Below are positions 40,081 to 51,101 of a stretch of 64,000 nt of DNA, one piece after another. The first letter of the stretch is position 1; every line of letters starts with the position of its first letter. A program made the translations under genes and the position numbers. This DNA comes from BJGV01 sp964194745 (GTDB lineage: Bacteria; Pseudomonadota; Gammaproteobacteria; Burkholderiales; Nitrosomonadaceae). Under the pieces are notes generated by a model. That model made no database searches. It was not told the origin of the DNA and saw nothing but the letters and a program-made list of their open reading frames with translations. The stretch covers positions 744,001 to 808,000 of the forward strand of contig OZ252054.1 in NCBI GenBank assembly GCA_965248035.1, written 5' to 3'.

Positions 40081-42864
40081 ATGCATACAACCAATTACTT
40101 TGCTGAAAATAAAATCCGTTCTATCCTGACCTTTAGTCGTTATGCACAACGCTTGCTAGAAAGCGAACCTGAATTGTGGGCGGAGCTTATACAAAACATG
40201 CAACATCCTTTTCCCCGGGAGAAAATGCAAGCATTCCTGAATGCATATCCTAATGTTGCAAACGATGAGAATGCCCTCCACAGTGCCCTACGCAACTTGC
40301 GGAAACGGGTAATGCTGCATCTTGTAGCAAGAGATCTCAGTGGATCAGCAGATCTTTCCGAAGTTATGATGAGCATGTCGAATTTAGCCGAAGTTACCAT
40401 TTGTTTCGCGCTAGAACGTCATCAAAACTGGCTGGCCAATCCTGACCGCTATGGCCTCCCTAAGGGAGGCGAATCTGGAACGAATCAGGAAATGCTAGTG
40501 ATCGCTATGGGCAAACTAGGTGGCAGTGAACTTAATGTGTCATCAGATGTGGATCTGATATTTTTCTATCCCGAAGATGGTGAAACTAGCGGAGATAAAC
40601 CTATCTCAAACAATGACTTTTTTGCCCGTCTAGGACGCAAGCTAATTGCCAGCCTCAATGACGTTACCGCTGATGGCTATGTCTTTCGAGTAGACATGCG
40701 TCTGCGTCCCTACGGTGAAAATGGACCTTTAGTTATGAGCTTCGCCATGCTGGAAGAATATCTTGTTACCCAAGGACGTGAATGGGAACGTTATGCTTGG
40801 ATCAAGAGCCGAGTAATTACAGCCCCACGTACTATGGAATCGACACTTATGGAACAAATAGTACAACCGTTCATATTTCGGAAATATCTGGATTTCGGTG
40901 CCTATGAATCCATGCGTAGCATGCACTCGCAAATTCGACAAGAGGTAAGCCGTCGCGAAATTTACGACGATGTCAAACTTGGACCAGGCGGCATTCGCGA
41001 AATTGAATTCATCGCCCAAGTATTCCAACTAATCCGTGGTGGTCGTAATGCAGAACTGCGTATCCGTCCCACTCTTGCTATTTTAGAGCGACTGTGTGAG
41101 AAAGAGCAGTTAGCAAAAAAGGTAGTTGTAGAACTCACGAGCGCTTATGGTTTTCTGCGTAATCTGGAACACCGTTTACAATATCTGGATGATCAACAAA
41201 CACAGACTTTGCCAAAAAGCTCTGCAGATCAAATACTAATTGCAACCGCCATGGGCTTCCCCGACTACGATGGTTTTCTACAAGAACTCGATACCCATCG
41301 AATCAACGTAACCCGCCACTTTGAGCAAGTCTTTACTACTCCAAATAAATCAAAGACCCAGAACGCACTAGCATGGCTGTGGCAGGAGCCGACTGAGAAT
41401 GAAGCTGTAGCCGGAGCTGCTGTTGCGCAACTGGGCACTATGGGATTCTCTGATCCTGAGAAAATCCTCGTTCATTTACAGAAATTCCGAAACGGTACTC
41501 GCTATCGACAACTACCAGATTCCAGCCAACAAAGAATCGATTTGTTGATCCCCATCCTGATTGAAGTAGCGGTTAAATTTCCACCTGCCGACACTACCCT
41601 AGAACGCATATTGCAACTACTCGAAAGCGTGAGTCAACGTGCTTCCTACCTCTCGTTATTGCTGGAACATCCTAAAGCCTTAGAGCGAATAGCCAAATTA
41701 GCTAGTGTAAGCCATTGGGCCAGCGGATATTTATCACAACATCCAATTCTATTGGACGAGTTACTTAATGCGACTGACCTCCTCAGCACACCCGACTGGT
41801 CCATAGCCAAAACGGAATTAGCACAGGAGTTGAAAAACAACAACACCGTTGGAGAAAATGATATGGAGCACCAGATGGAGGTGTTACGGTATTTTCATCA
41901 TTCCAAGGTATTTCAACTACTAGCAAAGGATCCGGAAGGATTATTACCTTTGGAAACCTTGAGCGATCATTTGACTAATCTCGCTGATCTGGTACTTGAT
42001 ACGGTCTTGTCCTTAGCCTGGTCAGGGTTAAGAAAAAAATACCGGGATGAGCCAGCCTTCGCCATAATCGGCTACGGTAAACTGGGAGGGAAAGAGCTGG
42101 GTTACGCATCCGATCTTGATATCATTTTTCTTTATGACGACCCTCATCTCGACGCATCGGAAATTTATGCAAAGCTGGGTCAGCGCATCAATTCTTGGCT
42201 TACCAGCTACACCTCCGCTGGGCTGCTGTATAAAACAGATTTACGCTTGCGTCCTAATGGTACCAGTGGCTTGCTGGTAAGTTCTATCGAGGCTTTTAGA
42301 CAGTATCAGAGGCAACAAGCTTGGGTATGGGAGCATCAGGCATTAACTCGTGCGCGCTTTGTGGCGGGAAACCACCATGTGGGTAAAGCCTTCGAGCATG
42401 TCCGCAAGGAAGTCCTATGTCTTCGACGTGATCTGGCGAACCTTAGCCATGAAGTCCTGATCATGCGACAAAAAATGCTGGATAGTCATCCCAATCCAAC
42501 TCAGCTATTTGATATCAAACATGACCGTGGTGGCATTATTGATGTCGAATTTATAGTGCAGTATCTGGTTCTTGCTCATGCATGCAACCATTCGGAACTA
42601 ACGAACAACATTGGCAATATTGCGTTGCTTAAACTTGCTGGGAAACTTGGACTCATTCCTATGACAGATGCTGAAGCAGTGCTCGAAGCTTACCGCGAAT
42701 TCAGGCGAATGCAACACCGGCTAAGATTAAATGCCGATTCGAGCCAACCAAGCACACAAATAACAGCAAGTGAGCCACAGAAATTTGCGCGAATCGAGGC
42801 GGGTTGTTTACAAAATGCACGTACGACAGTACTGCAATTATGGGAAAAGATATTTGAAGTGTAG
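40081..42864 (+). CDS. glnE: Bifunctional glutamine synthetase adenylyltransferase/adenylyl-removing enzyme
   Basis: Adds and removes AMP on glutamine synthetase in response to PII, controlling nitrogen assimilation. The 927-residue protein carries two nucleotidyltransferase halves: the first with GKLGGSELNVSSDVDLIFFY, the second with GYGKLGGKELGYASDLDIIF, each followed by its RLRP box (DMRLRPYGENG, DLRLRPNGTSG). Length agrees with the family. Divergent from yhdP. Confidence 0.97.
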   Translation: MHTTNYFAENKIRSILTFSRYAQRLLESEPELWAELIQNMQHPFPREKMQAFLNAYPNVANDENALHSALRNLRKRVMLHLVARDLSGSADLSEVMMSMSNLAEVTICFALERHQNWLANPDRYGLPKGGESGTNQEMLVIAMGKLGGSELNVSSDVDLIFFYPEDGETSGDKPISNNDFFARLGRKLIASLNDVTADGYVFRVDMRLRPYGENGPLVMSFAMLEEYLVTQGREWERYAWIKSRVITAPRTMESTLMEQIVQPFIFRKYLDFGAYESMRSMHSQIRQEVSRREIYDDVKLGPGGIREIEFIAQVFQLIRGGRNAELRIRPTLAILERLCEKEQLAKKVVVELTSAYGFLRNLEHRLQYLDDQQTQTLPKSSADQILIATAMGFPDYDGFLQELDTHRINVTRHFEQVFTTPNKSKTQNALAWLWQEPTENEAVAGAAVAQLGTMGFSDPEKILVHLQKFRNGTRYRQLPDSSQQRIDLLIPILIEVAVKFPPADTTLERILQLLESVSQRASYLSLLLEHPKALERIAKLASVSHWASGYLSQHPILLDELLNATDLLSTPDWSIAKTELAQELKNNNTVGENDMEHQMEVLRYFHHSKVFQLLAKDPEGLLPLETLSDHLTNLADLVLDTVLSLAWSGLRKKYRDEPAFAIIGYGKLGGKELGYASDLDIIFLYDDPHLDASEIYAKLGQRINSWLTSYTSAGLLYKTDLRLRPNGTSGLLVSSIEAFRQYQRQQAWVWEHQALTRARFVAGNHHVGKAFEHVRKEVLCLRRDLANLSHEVLIMRQKMLDSHPNPTQLFDIKHDRGGIIDVEFIVQYLVLAHACNHSELTNNIGNIALLKLAGKLGLIPMTDAEAVLEAYREFRRMQHRLRLNADSSQPSTQITASEPQKFARIEAGCLQNARTTVLQLWEKIFEV

Positions 42865-42884
42865 TTCCATCTGAAAATAAAAAA

Positions 42885-44158
42885 TCACTTTTCCGCCTGA
42901 GGTCCTCCTTCCAGCCTATACATCGTTATCTCTCCTTTGCCCTTGACCATGATCTTGTGTGGACCCGTCAAACTGATAGCGATTGTGAAGTCGGTTATAG
43001 GTGATGGTATCCACTTGGATTTTTCCAGAATCACCATAAGTGGATAAACGGCTAGCTACATTTACTGTATCGCCCCACAAGTCATATACAAGACGCTTGG
43101 TGCCAATTACTCCGCCCACCAGTGGCCCGGTACTGATACCAATGTGGACATCTAAATTGTACTTCTTGAATTCTGATTTTACGTTAATTAGCTCGGTCAT
43201 CTCTAGAGTCATGTCGGCCATAGCGGCAACATAGTCAGAATGCACATTGGTTAGCCCCCCCTGCCGCCATGTATGCGTCACCAATAGTCTTAATTTTCTC
43301 CAAACCGTACTTTTCGACTAGGGAGTCAAAACTAGAAAATACGCTATTCAGCAACACTACCATCTGCTGTGGCGACATTTCCTCAGTTAAACGGGTAAAA
43401 TTTATGATATCAGCGAACGCCACTGTTATGTCAGTATGGCCGTCCGCAATCGTGGTCGAATCCTGTTTCAATCGCTTGGTAATGTGTGCTGGCAGCATGT
43501 TAAGCAGAAGGCGCTCGGACTTCTGCTGTTCCAAGAGCAGTAAAGAATGCTCCTCATCCAAGTGTTTTTTGATGGTATCCTGCTCTTGTACAAAAAAACG
43601 TACCAACAGAAAGATAATGGTAGAAACGACAACAAAATTGAGACTAAAGAATACGGCAATGGTCTTTAGAGGTACGCCACTCTCAATACCTGTCATCAGG
43701 TAGTAATCGAAAAACCCAGATAGTGCATTAAGTATAATGTAAGCAGTGAACCAAGGAACTGATGCGCGGTAACCATAGAGAAACATCGCTCCCAACGGAG
43801 CCAGAAATGCCCAGAGCGCCACACCACTGGAAGTGACATAGTTGCCAATACTCCATTGCATAACAAATGGAGCAAACAGGAACAGGCTCAATTGTATGAT
43901 ACGAAAAAAATCAAAGTTGCGAGTTACAAGAAATAGCGCGAGGAACGCAACAGAAATGACTTGGTAACCCAAAGGTACCGTAGTAGAAAATTCGATACCC
44001 ATGGCCCAGTAAATGCCTAACCACCCCACAACACCAATGTTCATCAGCCCGCAAGTAAGAATCAGTAGATCCTTCTTGAGTTTTGTTTCTTTAGTGTCGT
44101 ATGATGTGTAGATTCTTGATTCTAAAGCCTTACCTAGCCCTTTATTTGCACTACCCAT
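42885..44158 (-). pseudogene. Membrane class III adenylate/guanylate cyclase, two frameshifts
   Basis: Would convert ATP to cAMP. The N-terminal half has about six membrane helices (e.g. VISVAFLALFLVTRNF, GAMFLYGYRASVPWF). A signalling helix and the class III cyclase domain follow: VAFADIINFTRLTEEM with metal-binding Asp, KIKTIGDAYMAAGG, and HIGISTGPLVGGVIG. Frame is lost at a run of seven G's (43255-43261, C on plus strand), where one fewer G would read through. A second shift near 42965 hides the true C-terminus (HKIMVKGKGEITMYRLEGG). Both are 1-bp changes. Confidence 0.85.
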
Positions 44159-44431
44159 TAATTTCTCCGAATACTGCTTATGTTTAATCCTAAAATGTAT
44201 ATTGCGATGGGTTTGGTTTTATCAGTTTTATCTATAATTACTACGACAACCCTTCAACAAACTTTAAACTATCTCTAAAGAGATTAAGAACAAAAATCAT
44301 ACATAGGAGCATTCTGCTTATATGAGTCATATGTAAAAATCAAGCTAGCTCCTGCGAACTTTCCATGTTCTCATTCCTCCATAAAAAATGGGTTAGAATG
44401 TGTCTTTCAAATAATCCTCGGGGGTTCCTGA

Positions 44432-45352
44432 ATGTCAATGGCCGACAGAGACGGCGTGATCTGGAACGATGGCAAAATGGTTCCTTGGCGCAGTGCCACT
44501 ACGCATGTGCTTACCCATACCCTGCACTATGGTATGGGGGTGTTCGAGGGCGTACGTGCTTACCAAACTACCCGAGGTACAGCCATCTTCCGTTTACCGG
44601 AACACACTGACCGGCTATTCAATTCAGCCCATATTTTCATGATGAAAATACCATACGACAAGGCCACGTTAATGCAGGCTCAGCTTGAAGTGGTAAAACA
44701 GAATAGACTGGATTCATGCTACATTCGTCCTATTGTTTTCTACGGCTCCGAGGACATGGGAATTTCTGCCAAAAAACTCTCGGTGCACGTGGCAGTCGCG
44801 GCCTGGTCGTGGGGTGCATACCTTGGCACAGAGGGCCTTGAGAAAGGTATTCGGGTCAAGACCTCGTCGTTCTCTCGCCACCATGTAAACGTCAACATGT
44901 GCCGCGCCAAATCGGTTACTACGTATGCCAACTCGATGCTTGCCCACCAAGAAGTGGTACACGACGGTTACGATGAAGCGCTGCTCTTAGATGTGAATGG
45001 CTATGTGGCAGAAGGATCGGGTGAAAATATTTTTATTATCAAGCACGATAAGATATACACGCCCGACATGACTTCTTGTTTGGAAGGTATCACTCGCGCC
45101 TCAATTATCGAACTCGCTGAAGAAATCGGCATTCCAGTAATCGAAAAACGAATCACACGTGACGAGGTTTATTGTGCCGATGAAGCGTTTTTCACCGGCA
45201 CTGCTGCAGAAGTTACACCCATTCGCGAGCTTGATAACCGTATCATCGCTAACGGCAAACGTGGCCCAATCACAACCAGGCTACAAGCTATGTTTTTTGA
45301 CTGTGTAAGTGGCAAGTCCAATAATCACGCCAACTGGCTTACTTATGTTTGA
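44432..45352 (+). CDS. ilvE: Branched-chain amino acid aminotransferase
   Basis: PLP-dependent final step of Leu, Ile and Val synthesis. The 306-residue class IV aminotransferase has the conserved DGVIWNDGKMVPW opening, YGMGVFEGVRAYQT, the PLP-lysine region around VTTYANSMLAHQE, and EGSGENIFIIK with TSCLEGITRASII. Complete. Followed closely by a small zinc-finger gene. Confidence 0.96.
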   Translation: MSMADRDGVIWNDGKMVPWRSATTHVLTHTLHYGMGVFEGVRAYQTTRGTAIFRLPEHTDRLFNSAHIFMMKIPYDKATLMQAQLEVVKQNRLDSCYIRPIVFYGSEDMGISAKKLSVHVAVAAWSWGAYLGTEGLEKGIRVKTSSFSRHHVNVNMCRAKSVTTYANSMLAHQEVVHDGYDEALLLDVNGYVAEGSGENIFIIKHDKIYTPDMTSCLEGITRASIIELAEEIGIPVIEKRITRDEVYCADEAFFTGTAAEVTPIRELDNRIIANGKRGPITTRLQAMFFDCVSGKSNNHANWLTYV

Positions 45353-45373
45353 CCAAACCTAGTGGATTAATTC

Positions 45374-45580
45374 ATGCAGAATAACACCATTTATAACAAG
45401 CAACGCCGGATAGAAATCACTATGGAGGATTTACCACTGCACTGTCCAACACCGTCAATGCGGCTATGGGACTCGCATCCTCGTGTATTTCTGCCTATCG
45501 AAAATACCGGCGAAGCTTTGTGCCCATATTGCGGTACACTTTACACCCTCAAAGGTGAGGTGGTGGCAAGACATCCATAA
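45374..45580 (+). CDS. Small zinc-finger protein, zf-CHCC type
   Basis: A 68-residue protein with LHCPTPSMRLWDSHPRVFLP then ALCPYCGTLYTLKGE, which is the Cys-His-Cys-Cys pattern of the NDUFS6-like zf-CHCC family. Commonly found next to ilvE in betaproteobacteria. Role unknown. Confidence 0.88.
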   Translation: MQNNTIYNKQRRIEITMEDLPLHCPTPSMRLWDSHPRVFLPIENTGEALCPYCGTLYTLKGEVVARHP

Positions 45581-45899
45581 CCTACATAGTCATACTTACG
45601 TAACAACGTCATCGATAAATAAATCAGTGGTACAAGCAGAAATACTCATTCAAATCCGGAAATCACGGTGGTCAAATTTGACCCATTCTGGAATTTGTAT
45701 TTTGAACGCAAGTTCTCGCTAAAGAACTTTACTTACATGACACAGTTGAGACCGGAACGAATCTGGCAAAAACAACTATTAGTGTCGTCATCAAACGAAT
45801 TATCATACATAATCATATTTGGTCGCAGCTAAGAATACAGCCAACACACTTTCTGTCTATATCAATCGGCATCCAAATTTTAACATTACAAATTCCCCT
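45581..45899. other. Intergenic stretch, about 320 bp
   Basis: No convincing gene. The following phosphomannomutase frame is open for 27 codons upstream of its chosen start, but that part has no family similarity. No repeat or RNA identified. Confidence 0.4.
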
Positions 45900-47276
45900 A
45901 TGTACAAACTTCCCCATGAAATTTTCAAGGCTTACGACATACGCGGTATTGTTGGCAAAACCTTAACTACTGAGATTATCAACGCTATTGGTCACGCCAT
46001 TGGATCTGAAGCACGAGCTCGTGGTCTTATGTCAATAGCAATAGGACGTGATGGCAGACTTTCCGGGTTGAAACTAACACAAGCTCTTGCAAAGGGCTTA
46101 CAGAAAAGCGGCGTCAACGTAATAGATGTAGGAATGGTCGCCACACCTATGCTCTATCTAGCGGCTCACGAGCTATGCGATTATTCTGGTGTAATGGTCA
46201 CCGGTAGCCACAATCCACCTGATTACAATGGTCTGAAAATTGTACTGGATGGTGAAACTTTGGCGGCCGAATCGATACAGGATTTACGTATACGGATTGA
46301 AAACAACGACCTTGTTAATGGAAATGGTGAATACAGCAATAAAGACATAACAGAAATGTATCTAAAACGTATTACCAGTGATATCACACTGGAACGCCCA
46401 ATGAAAATTATCGTTGATTGCGGCAATGGTGTGGCTGGCGCCTTTGCACCAACTCTCTACCGAAGACTAGGGTGCGAAGTCATCGATATCTTTTGCGAGG
46501 TGGATGGAACTTTTCCCAATCATCACCCCGATCCATCAGTTCCTGAAAATCTACGTGATGTAATCCATACACTCAATACAACTGACGCAGAAATTGGACT
46601 CGCCTTTGACGGCGATGGTGATCGTTTGGGCGTTGTTACGAAAAACGGTGACATTATTTACCCTGATCGTCAATTAATGTTGTTTGCTGCCGATGTATTA
46701 TCTAGGAACCCTGGCGCACAAATCATTTTCGATGTGAAATGTACACGTAATTTAGCACCATGGATTGAGCGTCACGGTGGTAAGCCGATTATGTGGAAAA
46801 CTGGGCATTCATTCATAAAAGGCAAGCTGAAAGAAACCGGCGCTTTACTAGCAGGTGAAATGAGCGGGCATATTTTTTTCAAAGAACGATGGTACGGATT
46901 CGACGATGGCCTTTATGCAGGCGCACGTTTACTGGAGTTACTTAGTCGCCAAGCAGACAGTAACTCAACATTAAATTCGATTCCAGATGCAATCAATACA
47001 CCGGAACTACAAATCAGACTTGAAGAAGGTGAAAACTATACGCTTATCGCACAACTACAGAAAACTGCACGCTTTGATAACTCAGAGCGAGTCATAACCG
47101 TTGACGGGTTGCGAGTAGAATACATAGATGGCTTTGGCTTGGCGCGCTCGTCCAACACCACACCAGTAGTCGTGTTACGCTTTGAGGCAGACAACAAGAT
47201 AGCATTAAAACGGATACAAGACGATTTTCGTAAGGTTATCCTGCAAGCTAAGCCTGATGCAATATTGCCATTTTAA
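45900..47276 (+). CDS. Phosphomannomutase/phosphoglucomutase
   Basis: Interconverts hexose 1- and 6-phosphates for sugar-nucleotide and polysaccharide synthesis (AlgC/ManB-like). The 458-residue protein opens FKAYDIRGIVG, has the phosphoserine loop TGSHNPPDYNG, the metal-binding DGDGDRLG and the sugar-binding GEMSGHIFF. Start at ATG 45900 (MYKLPHEIFK). Followed by a tyrosine phosphatase gene, a pairing seen near polysaccharide functions. Confidence 0.94.
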   Translation: MYKLPHEIFKAYDIRGIVGKTLTTEIINAIGHAIGSEARARGLMSIAIGRDGRLSGLKLTQALAKGLQKSGVNVIDVGMVATPMLYLAAHELCDYSGVMVTGSHNPPDYNGLKIVLDGETLAAESIQDLRIRIENNDLVNGNGEYSNKDITEMYLKRITSDITLERPMKIIVDCGNGVAGAFAPTLYRRLGCEVIDIFCEVDGTFPNHHPDPSVPENLRDVIHTLNTTDAEIGLAFDGDGDRLGVVTKNGDIIYPDRQLMLFAADVLSRNPGAQIIFDVKCTRNLAPWIERHGGKPIMWKTGHSFIKGKLKETGALLAGEMSGHIFFKERWYGFDDGLYAGARLLELLSRQADSNSTLNSIPDAINTPELQIRLEEGENYTLIAQLQKTARFDNSERVITVDGLRVEYIDGFGLARSSNTTPVVVLRFEADNKIALKRIQDDFRKVILQAKPDAILPF

Positions 47277-47339
47277 TTTCCTGATGCTGTATTGCCGAAG
47301 TAATAAATTTAATTTGTATGCTGAAATAGCTCAATAAAA

Positions 47340-47828
47340 TTGGAAGATAATATAAAAATTAGGGTTCTTTTTATCTGCATGGGCAATATCTGCCGCTCAC
47401 CCACAGCAGAGGCAGTATTTAGACGTCAAGTCAAAACCGCAGGTTTCGAGAAAGTAGTTCATGTTGATTCTGCTGGTACTCATGATTTTCATGCTGGCGA
47501 ATCACCGGATGGACGAGCACAGAATACGGCGATACAACGTGGCTATGATATGAAAAAATTACGTGCTCGCCAGGTGCACATAAAAGACTTCAACACATTT
47601 CACCATATTCTTGCGATGGATAAAGATAATTTCGCCATACTCAATAAGCTCTGCCCACCACAGCATAATCATAAACTTGGAATGCTGATGCAGTACAGTA
47701 AAAAATTTTCCGAATACGAAGAAGTACCTGATCCATATTTTGGTGGAGATCGGGGTTTTGAAAAAGTACTGAATATGATAGAGGATGCAGGGCAAGAACT
47801 TCTTCACCACATTTGTAAAGAGAACTAA
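47340..47828 (+). CDS. Low-molecular-weight protein-tyrosine phosphatase
   Basis: Cytoplasmic phosphatase of 162 residues with the P-loop CMGNICRS (Cys-X5-Arg) near the N-terminus and the general-acid DPYFGG. The start is a TTG at 47340; no in-frame ATG precedes the catalytic loop. May counteract a tyrosine kinase involved in polysaccharide export (inference from family). Confidence 0.93.
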   Translation: MEDNIKIRVLFICMGNICRSPTAEAVFRRQVKTAGFEKVVHVDSAGTHDFHAGESPDGRAQNTAIQRGYDMKKLRARQVHIKDFNTFHHILAMDKDNFAILNKLCPPQHNHKLGMLMQYSKKFSEYEEVPDPYFGGDRGFEKVLNMIEDAGQELLHHICKEN

Positions 47829-47932
47829 AGAAATTAGTATATGTAAATGCAACTAGACACAAGCAATCTTGTTACAAATTAAAAAAACAAGGAGGGATCT
47901 CCCGCTTCATATTTTCTTCATTTTGATCACTT

Positions 47933-50701
47933 TTATTTGTGCGTCTCAATTTGCACCAGTGGTCCATGTTCTACTGCCGACCGTGCAATAGACCTTCCTC
48001 TCCGCTGTTTCGGCAACGCTGAGTCTTCAGTCGTAGCAACTTCCTCCATGGTTGTTCTTTTTTTCTGTACTGTCTCGATCATGACCAACCCACTTGCGGT
48101 CAAATTCCGTGATTTGATATCACTTGACATTGGAGGCTGCTGAATTTCTTTAGACTCAGATTTGGATGACACTTCGAGTTCTGCTACTAAATTCCCACTC
48201 TGAACTCCAGCAGATCTATCTTGAAAAGGTTCTTCCACTTCTGTGTCTGGGGTAGACATGGCCAAAGAAATTATCGGTTCTTTTACAGGTTTATCTACAA
48301 CTGGTAATTTCTCCGCCTCAAACATTACTTGAGACACATCTGGTCCCATCTCAGGAATAATCTCATCTGTATGTACAGTCTTAACAAGAGGAATAGGTTC
48401 CACCTCTGCAGACATCTTTGCATCCTGCTGATGGGATGGAAAGAGCATGGGTGTTTCATTAGAAATTGGTTTTGCTACAGTATCAGCTTGAAGCCCCCCA
48501 ACAGTCTCCTCATGAGCTGGCTCGTCATGCATGGCTGCAGCAAATTGCGTTGGATGGTCTCGTTCAGAGGTTTGTTCATTTCCGCGCTGTTCACGTCCTA
48601 AACGCTCAGTCCGATCACGCTGTTTACCGCCGCGACGCCGACGTGAGCGTCCACTGTCATCACCCTGTGCCGTTTGATTTTCGACTGGTAGCTGTTCACC
48701 CTCTGTCAAAGGCTTAGCTTCTGTTTTAAATTTCTCATCACGAGACGAACGTGACTGTTTTTTATGGGGGGATCGCTCACCTTGGTTTTTTTGTTCACCA
48801 CGCGGAGAATCTTGAGCGGCTACCGCCCGTCTCTGAATTAGAGCACTCCTTGTTTCATTTACAGATTCACCATGAGTACCACGTCTTTGCTGCTCACTTC
48901 CTATTTTTTTGTTGCCACGTTCTCGATCTCGTCCCTCGCGCCCACGATCTTGCCGCTTCAATTTTGTCTTAGCCTGTTTCGGTTCTGCAGCTCTCTTCTC
49001 TTCACTGTTTATTGGCTTGAACCAACCAAAAACTCTGTCCAGAAAAGAAGGGGAGGTCTGTTCAGACTGCGTTTTATTTTCACGCATAGGAGCTGGATGC
49101 AATGGTGTAATACTCCTCACAGCTGCTTGTTGCCGAACTGGTTTTGCTTCTTGTGTGGCTGACGGTAAGTTTACTTCTTCAGTCGGTTTCTCTACCATCT
49201 GATAACTAGTTTGGATCTCGCTTAGTTTCACATGGTCATGGCGCAAACGATCAATATTGTAGTTTGGTGTTTCTAGATGAACGTTAGGAATCAAAATTAC
49301 ATTTACTTTCAATCGCGATTCAATAGCATGTATCTCCGCACGTTTTTCATTTAGCAGATATGTAGCTACATCCACTGGTACCTGGGCATGAAGTGCGGCA
49401 GTACTCTCCTTCATCGCCTCTTCCTGAATGATCCTAAGAATATGGAGTGCGGAGGAGTCGGTGTCACGGATATGGCCAGTGCTGTGACAACGCGGACAAG
49501 AAATGTAATTACTCTCACCCAATGAGGGACGTAAGCGCTGACGCGACAACTCTAGTAATCCAAATCGAGTAATCTTGCCTACTTGTATTCGCGCGCGATC
49601 ATAACGCAATGAATTAAGTAAGCAATTCTCCACTTCACGCTGGTTACGAATAACCTCCATATCAATAAAATCAATAACTACAAGTCCACCCAGATCACGC
49701 AATCGTAATTGGCGTGCAATTTCTTCTGCAGCTTCTAAGTTAGTGTTGAAAGCGGTCTGTTCGATATCTGAACCGCGAGTGGCGCGCGCCGAGTTCACAT
49801 CAACCGATACTAATGCTTCGGTATGATCAATAACTATGGCACCACCCGAAGGCAATGTTACTTGTCGCGAGTAAGCTGTCTCGATTTGGTGCTCAATCTG
49901 GAAACGCGAAAATAAAGGCACATCATCGCTATAAAGTTTTATACGACTAACATTATCAGGCATAACGTGGCTCATAAACTGGTAGGCCTGCTCATGAATG
50001 CTTTCAGTATCAATCAGGATTTCACCAATCTCTTGATGGAAGTAATCACGTATGGCACGTGTTACTAGACTGCTTTCCTGGTAAATTAGGAATGCGCCGC
50101 TTTGATTCTTGGAGGCATCCTCAATAGCATGCCATAGCTGCAACAGATAATTCAGATCCCATTGCAATTCTTCTTCGCTACGACCTATACCAGCAGTCCG
50201 AGCAATAATACTCATACCTAGTGGAATATCGAGCTGCGACATCACTTCACGTAATTCAGCACGATCCTCGCCCTCAATACGACGAGACACCCCACCCCCA
50301 CGAGGGTTGTTGGGCATCAAAACTAAATGGCGCCCAGCCAGTGAAATGTAAGTAGTAAGTGCCGCGCCCTTGGTGCCGCGCCCATCCTTGTCTACCTGAA
50401 CAATAAGTTCCTGGCCCTCACGTAGTACATCTTGAATACGAGAACGTGCAGGATCAACACCTTCCATGAAATAAGATCTAGAGATTTCCTTGAATGGTAG
50501 AAAGCCGTGACGTTCACCACCATAATCCACAAATACAGCTTCGAGGCTGGGCTCAATACGGGTAACGACTGCTTTGTAGATGTTACTCTTGTGCTGCTCT
50601 TTGCCGGCTGATTCAATGTCAAGATCAATAAGTTTCTGACCATCAACAATGGCGACACGAAGTTCTTCCGGCTGTGTCGCATTAAATAACATGCGTTTCA
50701 T
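47933..50701 (-). CDS. rne: Ribonuclease E
   Basis: Central endoribonuclease of mRNA decay and rRNA/tRNA processing. The 922-residue protein has an N-terminal S1 domain (NIYKAVVTRIEPSLEAVFVD), the catalytic DNase I-like region with metal-binding Asp residues (VSVDVNSARAT, GGLVVIDFIDM), and the Zn-link CPRCHSTGHIRD. A long charged, probably disordered C-terminal region rich in Arg/Glu/Lys follows. Divergent from rluC, the normal arrangement. Confidence 0.96.
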   Translation of the reverse strand: MKRMLFNATQPEELRVAIVDGQKLIDLDIESAGKEQHKSNIYKAVVTRIEPSLEAVFVDYGGERHGFLPFKEISRSYFMEGVDPARSRIQDVLREGQELIVQVDKDGRGTKGAALTTYISLAGRHLVLMPNNPRGGGVSRRIEGEDRAELREVMSQLDIPLGMSIIARTAGIGRSEEELQWDLNYLLQLWHAIEDASKNQSGAFLIYQESSLVTRAIRDYFHQEIGEILIDTESIHEQAYQFMSHVMPDNVSRIKLYSDDVPLFSRFQIEHQIETAYSRQVTLPSGGAIVIDHTEALVSVDVNSARATRGSDIEQTAFNTNLEAAEEIARQLRLRDLGGLVVIDFIDMEVIRNQREVENCLLNSLRYDRARIQVGKITRFGLLELSRQRLRPSLGESNYISCPRCHSTGHIRDTDSSALHILRIIQEEAMKESTAALHAQVPVDVATYLLNEKRAEIHAIESRLKVNVILIPNVHLETPNYNIDRLRHDHVKLSEIQTSYQMVEKPTEEVNLPSATQEAKPVRQQAAVRSITPLHPAPMRENKTQSEQTSPSFLDRVFGWFKPINSEEKRAAEPKQAKTKLKRQDRGREGRDRERGNKKIGSEQQRRGTHGESVNETRSALIQRRAVAAQDSPRGEQKNQGERSPHKKQSRSSRDEKFKTEAKPLTEGEQLPVENQTAQGDDSGRSRRRRGGKQRDRTERLGREQRGNEQTSERDHPTQFAAAMHDEPAHEETVGGLQADTVAKPISNETPMLFPSHQQDAKMSAEVEPIPLVKTVHTDEIIPEMGPDVSQVMFEAEKLPVVDKPVKEPIISLAMSTPDTEVEEPFQDRSAGVQSGNLVAELEVSSKSESKEIQQPPMSSDIKSRNLTASGLVMIETVQKKRTTMEEVATTEDSALPKQRRGRSIARSAVEHGPLVQIETHK

Positions 50702-51101
50702 TATTATATTTCTCCCGCGCGCTGGTCACGGGCGAGCTAGCCATACCTGGTCGGATAGCATCCGACTCACGTATATGAGAATCTCTTAATCAGGCGACTT
50801 TGTCATAGTGTCGGGCTGTAGTTAAAAATTACCATTCTCTGGCTTGTCACTAAGGGTACTGCTTTTTAATTAAGCAGAACTCGAAATTAAGTTTCCGTCA
50901 AATTTCAACTATGGCTACCCCAGAAAGCGGGTGCTACGATGCTGAATACTGAAATCTGCGTGTGTTTTGAGCGCGCAATTCAATTACTATCACTACTTTT
51001 ATTGGTGAGCGACGTTAACCATGTTTCGGGGTCAGCTCTTGACCTTGTTCTGTTAAAATCCAATCTACAGTGCCATTTTGCACACCGGATCAAGGAAAGA
51101 A
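50702..51101. other. Divergent rne-rluC intergenic region, 400 bp
   Basis: Must contain the rne leader and promoters for both genes. In E. coli the rne 5' UTR is a structured autoregulatory target. No conserved structure could be confirmed here by eye. A 63-codon frame at 50939-51130 has no recognisable content. Confidence 0.45.

Noticed and set aside
51039..51056. TTGACC ... TAAAAT as rluC promoter
   Set aside because: Spacer is only about 9 bp, far from the 16-18 bp needed.
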